A stretch of 64,000 bases of DNA from Mesostigma viride (taxonomy: Eukaryota; Streptophyta; Mesostigmatophyceae; Mesostigmatales; Mesostigmataceae): assembly GCA_009746045.1 (NCBI GenBank), contig RPFO01000299.1:1814807-1878806 (forward strand), read 5' to 3'. The translations under genes and the position numbers were made by a program. Below the pieces are notes generated by a model, which saw only the letters and a program-made list of their open reading frames with translations, was not told the DNA's origin and ran no database searches. This document shows, in pieces, positions 31,301 through 41,184 of this stretch; the stretch's first letter is position 1; each line of letters opens with the position of its first letter.

Positions 31301-34300
31301 TTATAAGATTTATAAGATATATAAGATATTCACAATGCACTGGGCTGGCAATAAACATTCACAAAATTTAAAGGGTGGAAAGGCATCAAGAGGGCGGAAA
31401 TACAAACCGGATGGTTTGATCAGGCAACCAGTACACAAACATGGATACTCGGGAGCAGTGCCAATGACGCGGGGTGGCACCGTGATGGCCACCAGGTGAC
31501 AGGGAAGGCAAGGTAAGTACCACTGAGATCATGGCCGCTGCAAACCGCGACTGTTCGTTGATAAATGAAGCACGTGGTCACATTGGGGAGCCATGGAGCA
31601 CGGTGATGCTATGGAGGAAGTGCTGTCCGTTCCTGGTCGCTATACACACAACATTGAGGAACCGGAGGCTCCTCTCATCTCTCATCTCTCATTGCCTAAG
31701 AGGCAAGCCACAAGTGCAGCGCGAGAAAACCTCACCCACCCTTCCTTTACATACAGCAAAGCACCTGACGCACCGTCAATGACTTTCCTTGGATAGAGAC
31801 CAGGGAGAGAGGCCGCACCAAACCTGCACGCAAAGTGCCCCCGTTTCCCTGACATGCCAGGCCGCCTGCCCTACCCACCCTCTAGACACAGGCACATCTA
31901 CCAAAATAAATATCAAACCAATGCCCTTGACTAGCGGGTGGATTCTGTTACGTGATACGTGCGGCTCTGGAGCCGTGTGCGAGCCTACTGGATATCATCA
32001 TGTCATGGGTGAGGATGCCTGGCTGGTTCCCCAATAGATCAGGGTGCCTGTCTTGCTAACCAGGGTGCCTATCTTGCGAACCAGGGAGCCGGGGGGGTAG
32101 TGGGCCAGGGGTAGAATGCCAGAAGCATCGTAGGCGACACGATGCACGCTGTTTTCAAATGCGGCGCTCGTGCCCCGCCACAATCCAAAGGACACGTCTG
32201 AAGCGGGCACACTTGAACGGAAATGGTCTTGTGGACGCAAGCATTCAGAGCATTCAGCCAGCCATGCATGGCAGGATCACCCTCCACCATGTCAGGTCCG
32301 TGCCTGCGGCGAGGAAATAAATGACATTCCATACTTGTGCCATAGTAGCCAATGCGCCATATACGTGCCATATGCTTGCCACCATGGACGCTCCCAACAA
32401 TTTACACAGCAGGATATGAGTTGAAGTGTTCAATGTGTGCGCACGGCCAGGTGTGTGCCAATGCCGCGCCACCAACCGCGGACGCATGCACGTGAGCATG
32501 CACCACTCATGTCATGCTGGCAGCGCCCACACACGACACAGTTGCGTACCTGATGACGTCACCGTGGTTGAAAGGGGGCACCATCGCCGCGCCCGTCTCC
32601 CGTTGGATGCGCGCTGCGGCCTCCTCTCGTGCGGCCATAGTGGGCGCGCAAGTAGTCACCACGCCACCCCACCGGGCGACCGCGTCAACCTTGCAAGCGG
32701 GCGTGGTGTGTGGGACCACGATGTAGGCTGGCACACCACGCCGCTTGGCCGCCATGGCCACCGCCGCCGCATGGTTGCCACTGGTGGGTGAGAGCCAGGG
32801 GATTGAAAGTGGGGGGGCGGGGTCATGGGGGGGGGGGGGGGGATTCGTGGGGGGCCAAGGCGTGTGCGCATGTATAAGCATGAGTTCATTGCTTAACAAT
32901 GTACATCTAGACTCTGACCCGACAGGTCACCATTGCAACGCTTGGCTATGCTATAATGTGCAATCGCGCATGCGAGGGAATGGATAAAGGGGGTACGCAC
33001 GTAGCGAAAGAGAGTCGAAAGGCCGTGGAGGGGAAAAAGTGCGGCGTATTGCTGGCATAACGGAGGGCATGACGGGGGGGCAGGGGTGAGGTTGTGGAGT
33101 TGTAGCACCAGGGGAGCGCGCACATGCCAGCCGGTCCGTTCCCATCTCGTGCGCATGCTCCTGAGCGCGCGCATGCGAGCCAGTCAGGAAAAAATGGTGC
33201 CGTGAAGGAGAACGCCGAGGAAGGCATACGTGGAGAGGCCTTGGTAGTCTGTCCACATACTCTACCTAGTCCACCTACTCTGCTACCATGACCAGAACGA
33301 ACCTCATGCGGTCACGGACCTCAAACCCCCACATGTACCAGTCATGGATGTGCAAGAAAAGGTGAGCACACAACTCCTCACCCTGCACGGCGATCTGCAC
33401 CTTGTGCCCTCTCGTTTGTGGGTCCCCGTGCACTCGTGCAGGCTGCTTGTATTCCATCCAAGTGGCCGCACGCTGGCAAGAACTCAAGGAAGTGTGTTGT
33501 TTCAGCTGCGTGCAGCGAGTGGCATGATTGGTGATAGTTTGCCACCTTTGTGGAACGAGCTGCTAGCAGCAGCACCGTCTACTAAATGCCATGATAAATC
33601 CCAATTGCCTCCCCGCCCCCCCGCCCGCCCGCCCGCCCGCCCGCCCGCCGCCCGCCGCCCGCCGCCCGCCCGCCGCCGCCCGCCCGCCCGCCCGCCGCCC
33701 GCCCGCCCGCCCCCGCCCGCCCGCCCGCCCGCCGCCGCCCGCCCGCCCGCCCGCCCCGCCCCCGCGCCCGCCCCCCGCCCGCCCGCCCGCCCGCCCGCCC
33801 CCGCCCGCCCGCCCCCGCCCGCCCGCCCGCCGCCGCCCGCCCGCCGCCCGCCCGCCCGCCGCCCGCCCGCCCGCCCGCCCGCCCGCCCGCCCGCCCGCCC
33901 GCCCGCCCGCCCGCCCGCCGCCGCCCGCCCACCCGCCCACCCAGCCAACGCTCATTAGCGGTTTGTGAATGCAGCGCTTCACCACCGTCCTGCGTGGCCC
34001 CATCTCCAGCCACACACCCATACAATCCACCGGTGGCATGACCTGCCAAACATGCGCTGCCACCTTCAACGCGTGCGCACGCCATCTCATCTACTCACTC
34101 GATAGCGAGCGGTCTGCCAGCGGTGCGCATGCAGCAGCGTGGCCAGCGAGCGCAGGGCAAGGTGGTGACATTTGCCAGCATCCCGTCAGCGCAGTCGACA
34201 ATGCAGTTATGTGTTGCAATGTTAGTTGCCCTCTTCCACTCACCTGCTGTGCGTGACCACCCCGCGGGCAGCTGCGTCGTCGGTAAGAGAGAACACCGCG

Positions 34301-35113
34301 TTGGTGGCGCCCCGGATCTTGAAGGAGCCCCTGAGAATCAGCAGGGCAGGGCAAGCACGTGAGGGGATCGACGCACGATGATGAGCAGCCAGTACGAGGT
34401 GGACCGCCGGGGAACCACATGATTCGCCCACAACAAGCTACGACGCTTCATCTTTCTCCTTGAGATGCCATTTGTCTAAATAATTGAATTACATCTTGTA
34501 GCCGCGTGAGGGGGTTCCAGTGAAGGAACTGTTAGAGACAGGGCGCCCCAGCTTGCCATCGCAATGCCGTGCTGACAGGTACAGTCCGGTTCAATGCATG
34601 CAAAGAGACGGCTGCCTAGAGACCCATCTGGGTGGTGGGCTAGGTCATAATGGCACCCATCGCATATTTAGCAAAGTTGCACGTGATTGCATCACGTGGG
34701 CACATTGCAAACCCATCGCAAACACATGATGATCCCCGCCCCCACGCGAATGGGGGTGGGCGCAGGCCATTACCTGGCAAACATGACGTCTGCACAACCT
34801 ATCAAACCAAGGGACACTACGTATGGATCCAGGATGACACATGAGGGGGAAGAACCAGCTTGCGGCCAGACGGATGGTGAAAAAAAAGCCCAGGAAGGGA
34901 AGCCATCGCTCAATCGGCACACAGGAACGTAGGGGCCATTCACCCTTTCTGGAAGATCTCGCACTTGAAGTGCAGCGTGCATCCAGCCAGGTCGTTGATA
35001 GACGTGCTGGCAGAGAGCGTGGGCGTGCGGTGCACGTGGGGCGCAATGCGACCGGCTGCCTCGCGGATGGACATAATGCTGGCGGCATACACCGGCGATT
35101 CAGGCGATGCCAT
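28325..35113 (-). CDS. SRR: serine racemase (PLP-dependent, fold type II), six exons
   Basis: Interconverts L- and D-serine and can dehydrate serine; cytosolic PLP enzyme. Minus-strand exons in order: 35113-34944, 34330-34244, 32780-32550, 31065-30992, 29594-29408 and 28589-28325. All introns are GT-AG and all phases agree, giving 1014 nt (337 aa). The start is the ATG at 35113. Landmarks: CEIFQK then SFKIRG with the PLP lysine at 61; SSGNH with the re-face serine at 86; QGTIALELLEQVP; the phosphate loop SGGG in PISGGGMISG, split by an intron; AEPLGADDAARSK; TIADGLRASMGDLTW; MKLVVEPSGAVGLAA; and CGGNIDL near the C-terminus. The GGG loop with Ser in front resembles plant serine racemases. Introns carry repeats and a MITE but no exon is damaged. 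The closely related threonine dehydratase is the alternative, less likely from the GADDAARSK and TIADGLR wording. Confidence 0.93.
28985..29022. repeat. CA dinucleotide microsatellite in racemase intron 5
   Basis: An imperfect ACGC/CACA run, then pure CA repeats. It lies in intron 28590-29407. Intronic ORFs around it, up to 155 aa, are not supported. Confidence 0.8.
29692..29970. mobile_element. 279-bp MITE with TA target duplication in racemase intron 4
   Basis: The ends GTGGCCATTATATGTGTACG (29692) and its inverse near 29932-29970 form imperfect TIRs of about 35 bp sharing GTACGCTTAATTAT. TA flanks both sides (29690-29691, 29971-29972), as for Tc1/mariner-type MITEs. No coding capacity. 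Confidence 0.72.
31232..31332. repeat. degenerate ATAAGATTT-type repeat in racemase intron 3
   Basis: Repeats of 9-10 bp (ataagattt, atgagatat) run for about 100 bp. Ile/Tyr/Lys-rich ORFs here are artefacts. Confidence 0.75.
32825..32845. repeat. poly-G run in racemase intron 2
   Basis: A run of about 18 G, just upstream (in gene orientation) of the exon 3 acceptor at 32781. The run length is likely unreliable. Confidence 0.8.
33609..33940. repeat. CCCG/CCG array in racemase intron 2
   Basis: About 330 bp of GCCC and GCC units. It is the same tetranucleotide (opposite strand) as the array at 3058-3352. The minus strand is extremely G-rich, so the transcript of this gene would carry GGGC repeats. 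Pro/Ala/Arg and Gly/Arg ORFs here are artefacts. Confidence 0.9.
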
Positions 35114-36424
35114 TCGCTAGGGATCCGTGACCAGGCGCGTGTTCTCTGCGTCTCTGCTTACAGCACCAGGTGTGTGAAAGTGAATAGGAAACCCGGTGCT
35201 ACCGAGTGGCTCCTTCGTGCAGGACGAGCTGGCACTATGCAGAATTTCGATGTGGATTATGTTTGCTCTGCCGCTAGCGTCAGAAGCGACACTTATGCCA
35301 GCGAGGGAGAGGGAGGGAGGGAGGGGGGGGGGGGGGGGGGGGGGAGAGAGCAAATATGGTTCAGGCACTGCGCACACTAGGCTATTTCCCAGCGCAGGTG
35401 CCGCAGTGACCTGCCAGGACCAATGAGCTACTGGTTATTTGCGCCGAACTGCCTCTGCAGCAAGACCGAGCATACGACCTCCACGGCTAGAAAACCGCTT
35501 GGACAGCACCCGGTAGATGCGAAGGCGGTAGCCAGGGTTTCCAAATGGATAGCTACTCTACAGGAAGCCCCTCCCGCCCTCGCGAGTCATCACCTCACCA
35601 GCAAGTCCTGGCAACTGAAAATGTTTTATGCCCGCACGGTGCGTCAGCACTTGCTATATGAACGAGGTTGTCAGAAAACTACACCGGCTTTGGTATTTCT
35701 AGAGAGGCTGAAGTCGCACGCCGAGAAACACCGGCAGACTACGTACTGCGTGCAGATGTGCGAGCCAGTACTCTACTCGTAAAACAGCGGCAAATGGAAA
35801 CCAGGCCTTTTCTTCAGTCGATGGCTTGTGTTATAAATAATGGGAAATGGCAAACTCTGCCGTCGGGTAGCCTGCACCAGGATTGACCCCGTGGCGATTC
35901 CTGAGAAATGACCGGGTACGTGGTGATTGCTGACGGTGATGACTCAGACCTACGAATTATGGCATTGCGGAAGTAAGGAAATAAGTCGAACTACCGCGGA
36001 CGTGCTACCCTACAGTTACTGTAGATCTTACTTAATGCATCAAGCGACGACGGTAACCTACGCAGATTGTGACGTCCATAAATTGACTCAATCCTTACGC
36101 ACCCATCTACCTCATCAATTTCACAAATGAGTTTCTTTTCCTAGTTTTCTGCCCTGTTGGGCGTTTGTACTCACCAACGATAGCCAACCAGGGCCCAGCG
36201 GCCAGCAGTCAATAATACAATAGACACACCAGGACACACCTAGCAAAGCCTACATGAAGTCTTTACATGTAAGGTCACCTCTCTGGTCAGATTTCCCCGA
36301 AAGAAAAAAAGTCTTTACATGTAAGGGCAAAGTTTCCGGAACCCCTCGTGTGGTTGCTGTTAGTTCCCACGCCGCACGTGGGCAGCAACCCCCGACTGAT
36401 GTCAGAAAACGAGGCTCACGGGTT
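35114..36424. other. upstream flank of the racemase gene, no supported gene
   Basis: A GGGA/poly-G patch lies at about 35307-35346, some 200 bp upstream of the racemase ATG. A 119-aa plus ORF (35423-35782) has ordinary composition but no motif. The block aagtctttacatgtaagg is repeated at 36259 and 36310. Confidence 0.4.
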
Positions 36425-36697
36425 CTACGCCACTCGGCCAGGTACCGTTTTGGGGCAGTCGTGGGCTATAACCCTCGTACTGTATAACCTCCCGGAATCT
36501 CTACTGTAGAATCCTGTCACGTAATCTCCCGAAACACCGTTTGCCCAGACGACGCCACTCACAGACTTTCTGACTATCCCGCATGACGTGGTGTGCCTTT
36601 GCAACCGGTCTTCGAGGGCTCCTTCCAGCCAGTCCAGGAGTCTACCATCGGGCAACACCAGCTTGCCGCGGATCAGTACCATGGCGGGCCCTTCCAT
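36425..36697 (-). CDS. small unidentified ORF or exon
   Basis: A 90-codon minus-strand ORF with mixed, non-repetitive composition (MVLIRGKLVLPDGRLLDWLEG). No family recognised, and no splice partner located. May be chance. Confidence 0.2.
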   Translation of the reverse strand: MEGPAMVLIRGKLVLPDGRLLDWLEGALEDRLQRHTTSCGIVRKSVSGVVWANGVSGDYVTGFYSRDSGRLYSTRVIAHDCPKTVPGRVA

Positions 36698-37684
36698 TCC
36701 AACGGCCCTGTACAGTTCTGTACATAGAAGCGGAGTAAATTAAGGTCTGTGGCCGAACACACACGGGAATATCCATGACTAAGCACGACGGACGTCCTGC
36801 TGAAATTTTTTTCTCGCTGAAATACGATGACGACTGTCAAGTACTACGCCCCTACGGCTGATCGAGGTGTATCCATTTCCCGGCTCCGGCAATATAGCGT
36901 GTCCCAAGTCCGAAAGTCCAAACCACGTAGAGGCCTAGAGGGTGATCCGGGCATTTCTAATTTACTGCTAGTGAGAATGACGCATTTCTAAATTCTAATT
37001 TGCTGCTAGTGAGACGTACCTCAGCCTCGATCGGCCCGTTTGATTCAAGAATTAAATTATTTTATGTTACCTTACTGTCTCCGGCCCTATCGCGATATCG
37101 ATGCCAGGCTCCGTGAAGAATGCTACGCGCAAGGTCAGCGACGTACTTGCTCTAACAGCCTCTCTTCCAGTCTTCTGCAGCCATGCATTGGCTCCACATC
37201 AAAGCTGGGCATGGCGAACCCGTTGTTGTTTCCCATATCTTTCCGTCAAGTGACGTTAAGATTTCTGCCTGGCGTGCAGCATGCGCATGCATGATCACCA
37301 GCGGTTGACCACGGCCAAACTAATATGTAAATGTTATGCGCCGGCCCACTGTGGCTGACAACGTGTAATTTTTACCAAAGGTTTTTGGGTTGCTGGTCAT
37401 GTTCCATGCTCTCGTTTCCAGTGCCTACTGTGGCAGGCATTTCTTCTACTCTTGAGCTTTCTGGCGGTCTTGCTGGTCTGCACGAAATTATGCAAAGGAC
37501 GCTGGGAAGACAACCATGTTGACTGCTCGGGAGCCGGAGTCAGGGATGGAACCCTGGCCGTTAAATCAACCTTCCGGCATGCTTTGGCAGCGGTAATTAA
37601 AAACGTCACTTGGCATGCCCGGCCGGCATTTCCTCAAGGAGCATAAACCTCTATTATAAACGATATGTGCGTTGCTGACATTGA
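36698..37684. other. unidentified; small direct repeat
   Basis: A short direct duplication (tttctaattt(a/g)ctgctagtgaga) lies at 36954-37014. A possible acceptor ctctcgtttccag lies near 37420, before a 30-codon open stretch. Nothing is firmly supported. Confidence 0.3.
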
Positions 37685-38169
37685 TTGCGGTTGCTCATGA
37701 ATTGCTCCCAAATTTGCTCTCGTCTCACAACAAGCACTCGTTTAGGTCATTATAGGCAAGTGATCTTCTCAACTGGCCTTGCATCGCCTACAACGGCCCA
37801 TTTTCTGGGGATTCGCCTTCCGTCTGTTGTTGCGCTGCGGTCCACAATTCCCATTTTCTTCGTCCCCCAGTCCCAGCAGGGTGGCGACTCCGCGCGACTG
37901 CTATTGGACCAGTGGGAGAGGGGGGGATATGACAGCAAACTCCCGGCATCCGCAGCCCTGCAGGATCTGCTGTCACAGGGCCCGTTGTGCAGTCACTGCG
38001 ACACATTCGTGGCGTCCGCGTACCCAGATGCAGAGCCTCCTGCTGTGTTTGCGTGGATGCGGCCGCTGCGGCTGTACAATGTCAGCCTGTTCAACAACAT
38101 CCTGGTACCGGAGCAATCGGCCATCACTGACGAAGAGCGGAGGCGACTGCTGTGGCAATTCCAGGTACA
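37685..38169 (+). CDS. probable exon of an unidentified gene
   Basis: The frame has good protein composition for about 160 codons (VVALRSTIPIFFVPQSQQGG, LLLDQWERGGYDSKLPASAA, NNILVPEQSAITDEERRRLL). A plausible donor TTCCAG|GTACAT lies at about 38164, so the in-frame extension to 38206 may be intronic. The segment LVPEQSAITDEERRRLL slightly resembles the C-terminal region of RNA polymerase subunit RPB5, but the upstream part does not, so I do not assign it. Neighbouring exons could not be found. Confidence 0.35.
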
Positions 38170-38206
38170 TGGCACAGCCCCGACTGCAGTTATGCTCAAC
38201 CATTGA

Positions 38207-39660
38207 TCATTCCTTCTTACCGTTTCAAACCAGAATGGGGGGTATGGTGTATGCACAAGATACACAGATATATTCGGCAGTGTTGATTGTTTCTTAACTA
38301 CTGTCGAGTGGCCACGCGGGTTTTCTGGTGTTTAGAAGCAGGATCCTCCATGTATCATTACCCATGGCCAGGCCCCATGCCTGATCCACTTCCTGAGGGC
38401 ATCCTGCATGATTTTTTGTTCCACGCACTTCACCTGCAACACCCACGCTTGAAATTGGCTGTTTTCTTTCTCGAATGGGGTTCACGCTTTTCGCTAGGTC
38501 GCCGAAGCCGTTGCACCAGTTGACATCGGTACAGCCTAGAACACCCTACTGCAACCTAGTCAATAAAGCCTAGAGCCTTTTAGTACGGACTACAGGCTGC
38601 ATGCCTAGTACAGGTATTCACTACCCCTCGCTGTTCCCATGTAAAGCGGAAAAATCATCTGCAAATGCTGAAGTTTGCAAACCACCCATTATCCAAGTCC
38701 TGTTCTGGGGGGTTGAGCATGTTCGTGAGTTGCCCTTTGGGGTGACCTACCATAACCTCACATATCTTCAGGGTAGTCCATAGAAAATTTCTGGCAAGGT
38801 CAGTGGGGTCGAGACGTGTGTTTTCAATTTGTTAGAATGTACATTTTGAACACTCTATGGAATACCTACCACTTCAGGGATGTTGAACAATAGTTGAAGA
38901 TCTGTGTGTCAGTTTGAACGATTCAGGTCCTCATTTGGTTGTGTATACCATTTGGTTGGACTCTTTACAGCCTAGAGGGGTGCTTTTGGTGCAAAGCAAC
39001 CCAGGTGATTGGTGTGGTCATACTACACCACCATGAAACCGGTGTGGCATTGGGCTACATCCAATGTGGCCACCAAAATGACTCGTTTCCTTTCAAGAAT
39101 GATGGGCGGACCTAAAAACATCATCACATGGCCCTACAGGGTAGGTGGGACCCTGTCCACGCACATAGTAATCAACATGTCATGGACAATCAGATAGCAT
39201 GCATTCTAAATGGCAACCATCAACAAAGTAATTTCATCTCCGTTAATAATACACTTGGCTAAAGCTGTTCTTGCTTGCCATGTGGTGGCCAAGCCACATG
39301 GTGGCCCATGCTGACCATGTCTACTTTTCACTCAACCATAAATGCTTGGTAGTGTTATGTGAAGCAGTAAAAAACCTCACAACATATTGGATGAAGGAAA
39401 AAGATAACAAGCTTTATGGAGCTATTTAAATCCATACTGCCTATTAAAGTCAGTACCAGCACACATACCAAGGAAACCGAAAAGTGCCTAGCTAGGTGAA
39501 GCATCTAAGAAGGGCGCTTTTGGAAGGGCCATTTGAGGGGCCAGGCAATGGTTGAAAAAATGTACGCACAGTGAGAGAAGACAGTGCCACACGATTTAGA
39601 ATGTATCTATAAACGTCGAATATGAATAAGGGAACTATAATTTACTTTTACCTGGCATAT
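38207..39660. other. non-coding or unidentified
   Basis: Only short ORFs of 60-80 codons without motifs. No repeats of note until the GGGTT array begins at 39666. Confidence 0.35.
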
Positions 39661-39665
39661 AGTAG

Positions 39666-40825
39666 GGTTGCGGGTTACGGGTTGCGGGTTGCGGGTTACG
39701 GGTTACGGGTTACGGCTTACGGGTTGCGGGTTACGGGTTATGGGTTTAATACGGGTTGCGGGTTGCGGGCTGCGGGTTACGGGTTGCGGGTTACGGGTTA
39801 CGGGTTGCGGGTTGCGGGTTGCGGGTTACGGGTTGCGGGTTGAGGGTTGCGGGTTGCGGGTTACGGGTTGCGGGTTGCGGGTTGCGGGTTGCGGGTTGCG
39901 GGTTGCGGGTTGCGGGTTGCGGGTTGCGGGTTGCGGGTTGCGGGTTGCGGGTTGCGGGTTGCGGGTTGCGGGTTGCGGGTTGCGGGTTGCGGGTTGCGGG
40001 TTGCGGGTTGCGGGTTGCGGGTTGCGGGTTGCGGGTTGCGGGTTGCGGGTTGCGGGTTGCGGGTTGCGGGTTGCAGGTTGCGGGTTACGGGTTGCGGGTT
40101 GCGGGTTACGGGTTACGGGTTGCGGGTTGCGGGTTGCGGGTTACGGGTTACGGGTTGCGGGTTGCAGGTTGCGGGCTGCGGGTTACGGGTTGCGGGTTGC
40201 GGGTTGCGGGTTACGGGTTGCGGGTTACGGGTTACGGGTTGCGGGTTGCGGTTTACGGGTTGCGGGTTACGGGTTGCGGGTTACGGGTTACGGGTTGCGG
40301 GTTGCGGGTTGCGGGTTGAGGGTTGCGGGTTGCGGGTTGAGGGTTGCGGGTTGCGGGTTGCGGGTTGAGGGTTGCGGGTTGCGGGTTATGGGCTGCGGGT
40401 TACGGGTTGCGGGTTACGGGTTACGGGTTGCGGGTTGCGGGTTGAGGGTTGCGGGTTGCGGGTTGAGGGTTGCGGGTTGCGGGTTGAGGGTTGCGGGTAA
40501 CGGGTTGCGGGTTGCGGGTTGCGGTTTTGCGGGTTACGGGTTGCGGGTTGCGGGTTGCGGGTTACGGGTTGCGGGTTGCGGGTTGCGGGTTGCGGGTTGC
40601 GGGTTGCGGGTTGCGGGTTGCGGGTTGCGGGTTGCGGGTTGCGGGTTGCGGGTTGCGGGTTGCGGGTTGCGGGTTGCGGGTTGCGGGTTGCGGGTTGCGG
40701 GTTGCGGGTTGCGGGTTGCGGGTTGAGGGTTGCGAGTTACGGGTTGGGGGTTGCGGGTTGCGGGTTGCGGGTTGAGGGTTGCGGGTTGCGGGTTACGGGG
40801 TTACGGGTTACGGGTTACGGGTTTC
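39666..40825. repeat. heptamer minisatellite GGGTTGC / GGGTTAC, 1.16 kb
   Basis: More than 160 units of 7 bp with an invariant GGGTT core and two variable bases (GC dominant, then AC, GA, AT). One stretch near 39740-39752 reads GGGTTTA-like. The period and core match the plant-type telomere heptamer GGGTTTA except for the last two bases. Arg/Val/Cys/Gly-rich ORFs are artefacts. Confidence 0.92.
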
Positions 40826-41180
40826 GAGTATGACATCACCTTAGCCAGGTGGTGGCACAAAAAAGGCTCTTTGCAGCAAACCAAAAGTCGTTTTGGTCCG
40901 GCAAGGTCTGACAACCTGTGCGTCATGCGGACAGCCATGCATGATATGGAGTACCAAGAGCCCACTAACTCGTCAACCGGCACCGGACAGACATTGCTGT
41001 CAACATTTCATCGGCCCCCCTGATCGCAGTTTTTTCCAGCAAGAACGCCGCTGACACCTAATGAATGGCATTCCCGCGGACCAAAAATTTTAGCTTGGGC
41101 TGTATAGTCCTTTGGACGTACAAAATCTGTTTCCTAGGTTTGGCCAGCAAACTCGAACGCAGACGTAAATGCCATACGTG
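40826..41180. other. spacer, no supported gene
   Basis: Short ORFs only; nothing recognised. Confidence 0.4.
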
Positions 41181-41184
41181 GGCG

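Noticed and set aside
39668-40833. 352-aa Arg/Val/Cys/Gly-rich ORF and relatives
   Set aside because: A product of the GGGTTGC heptamer in three frames; no non-repeat sequence is included.
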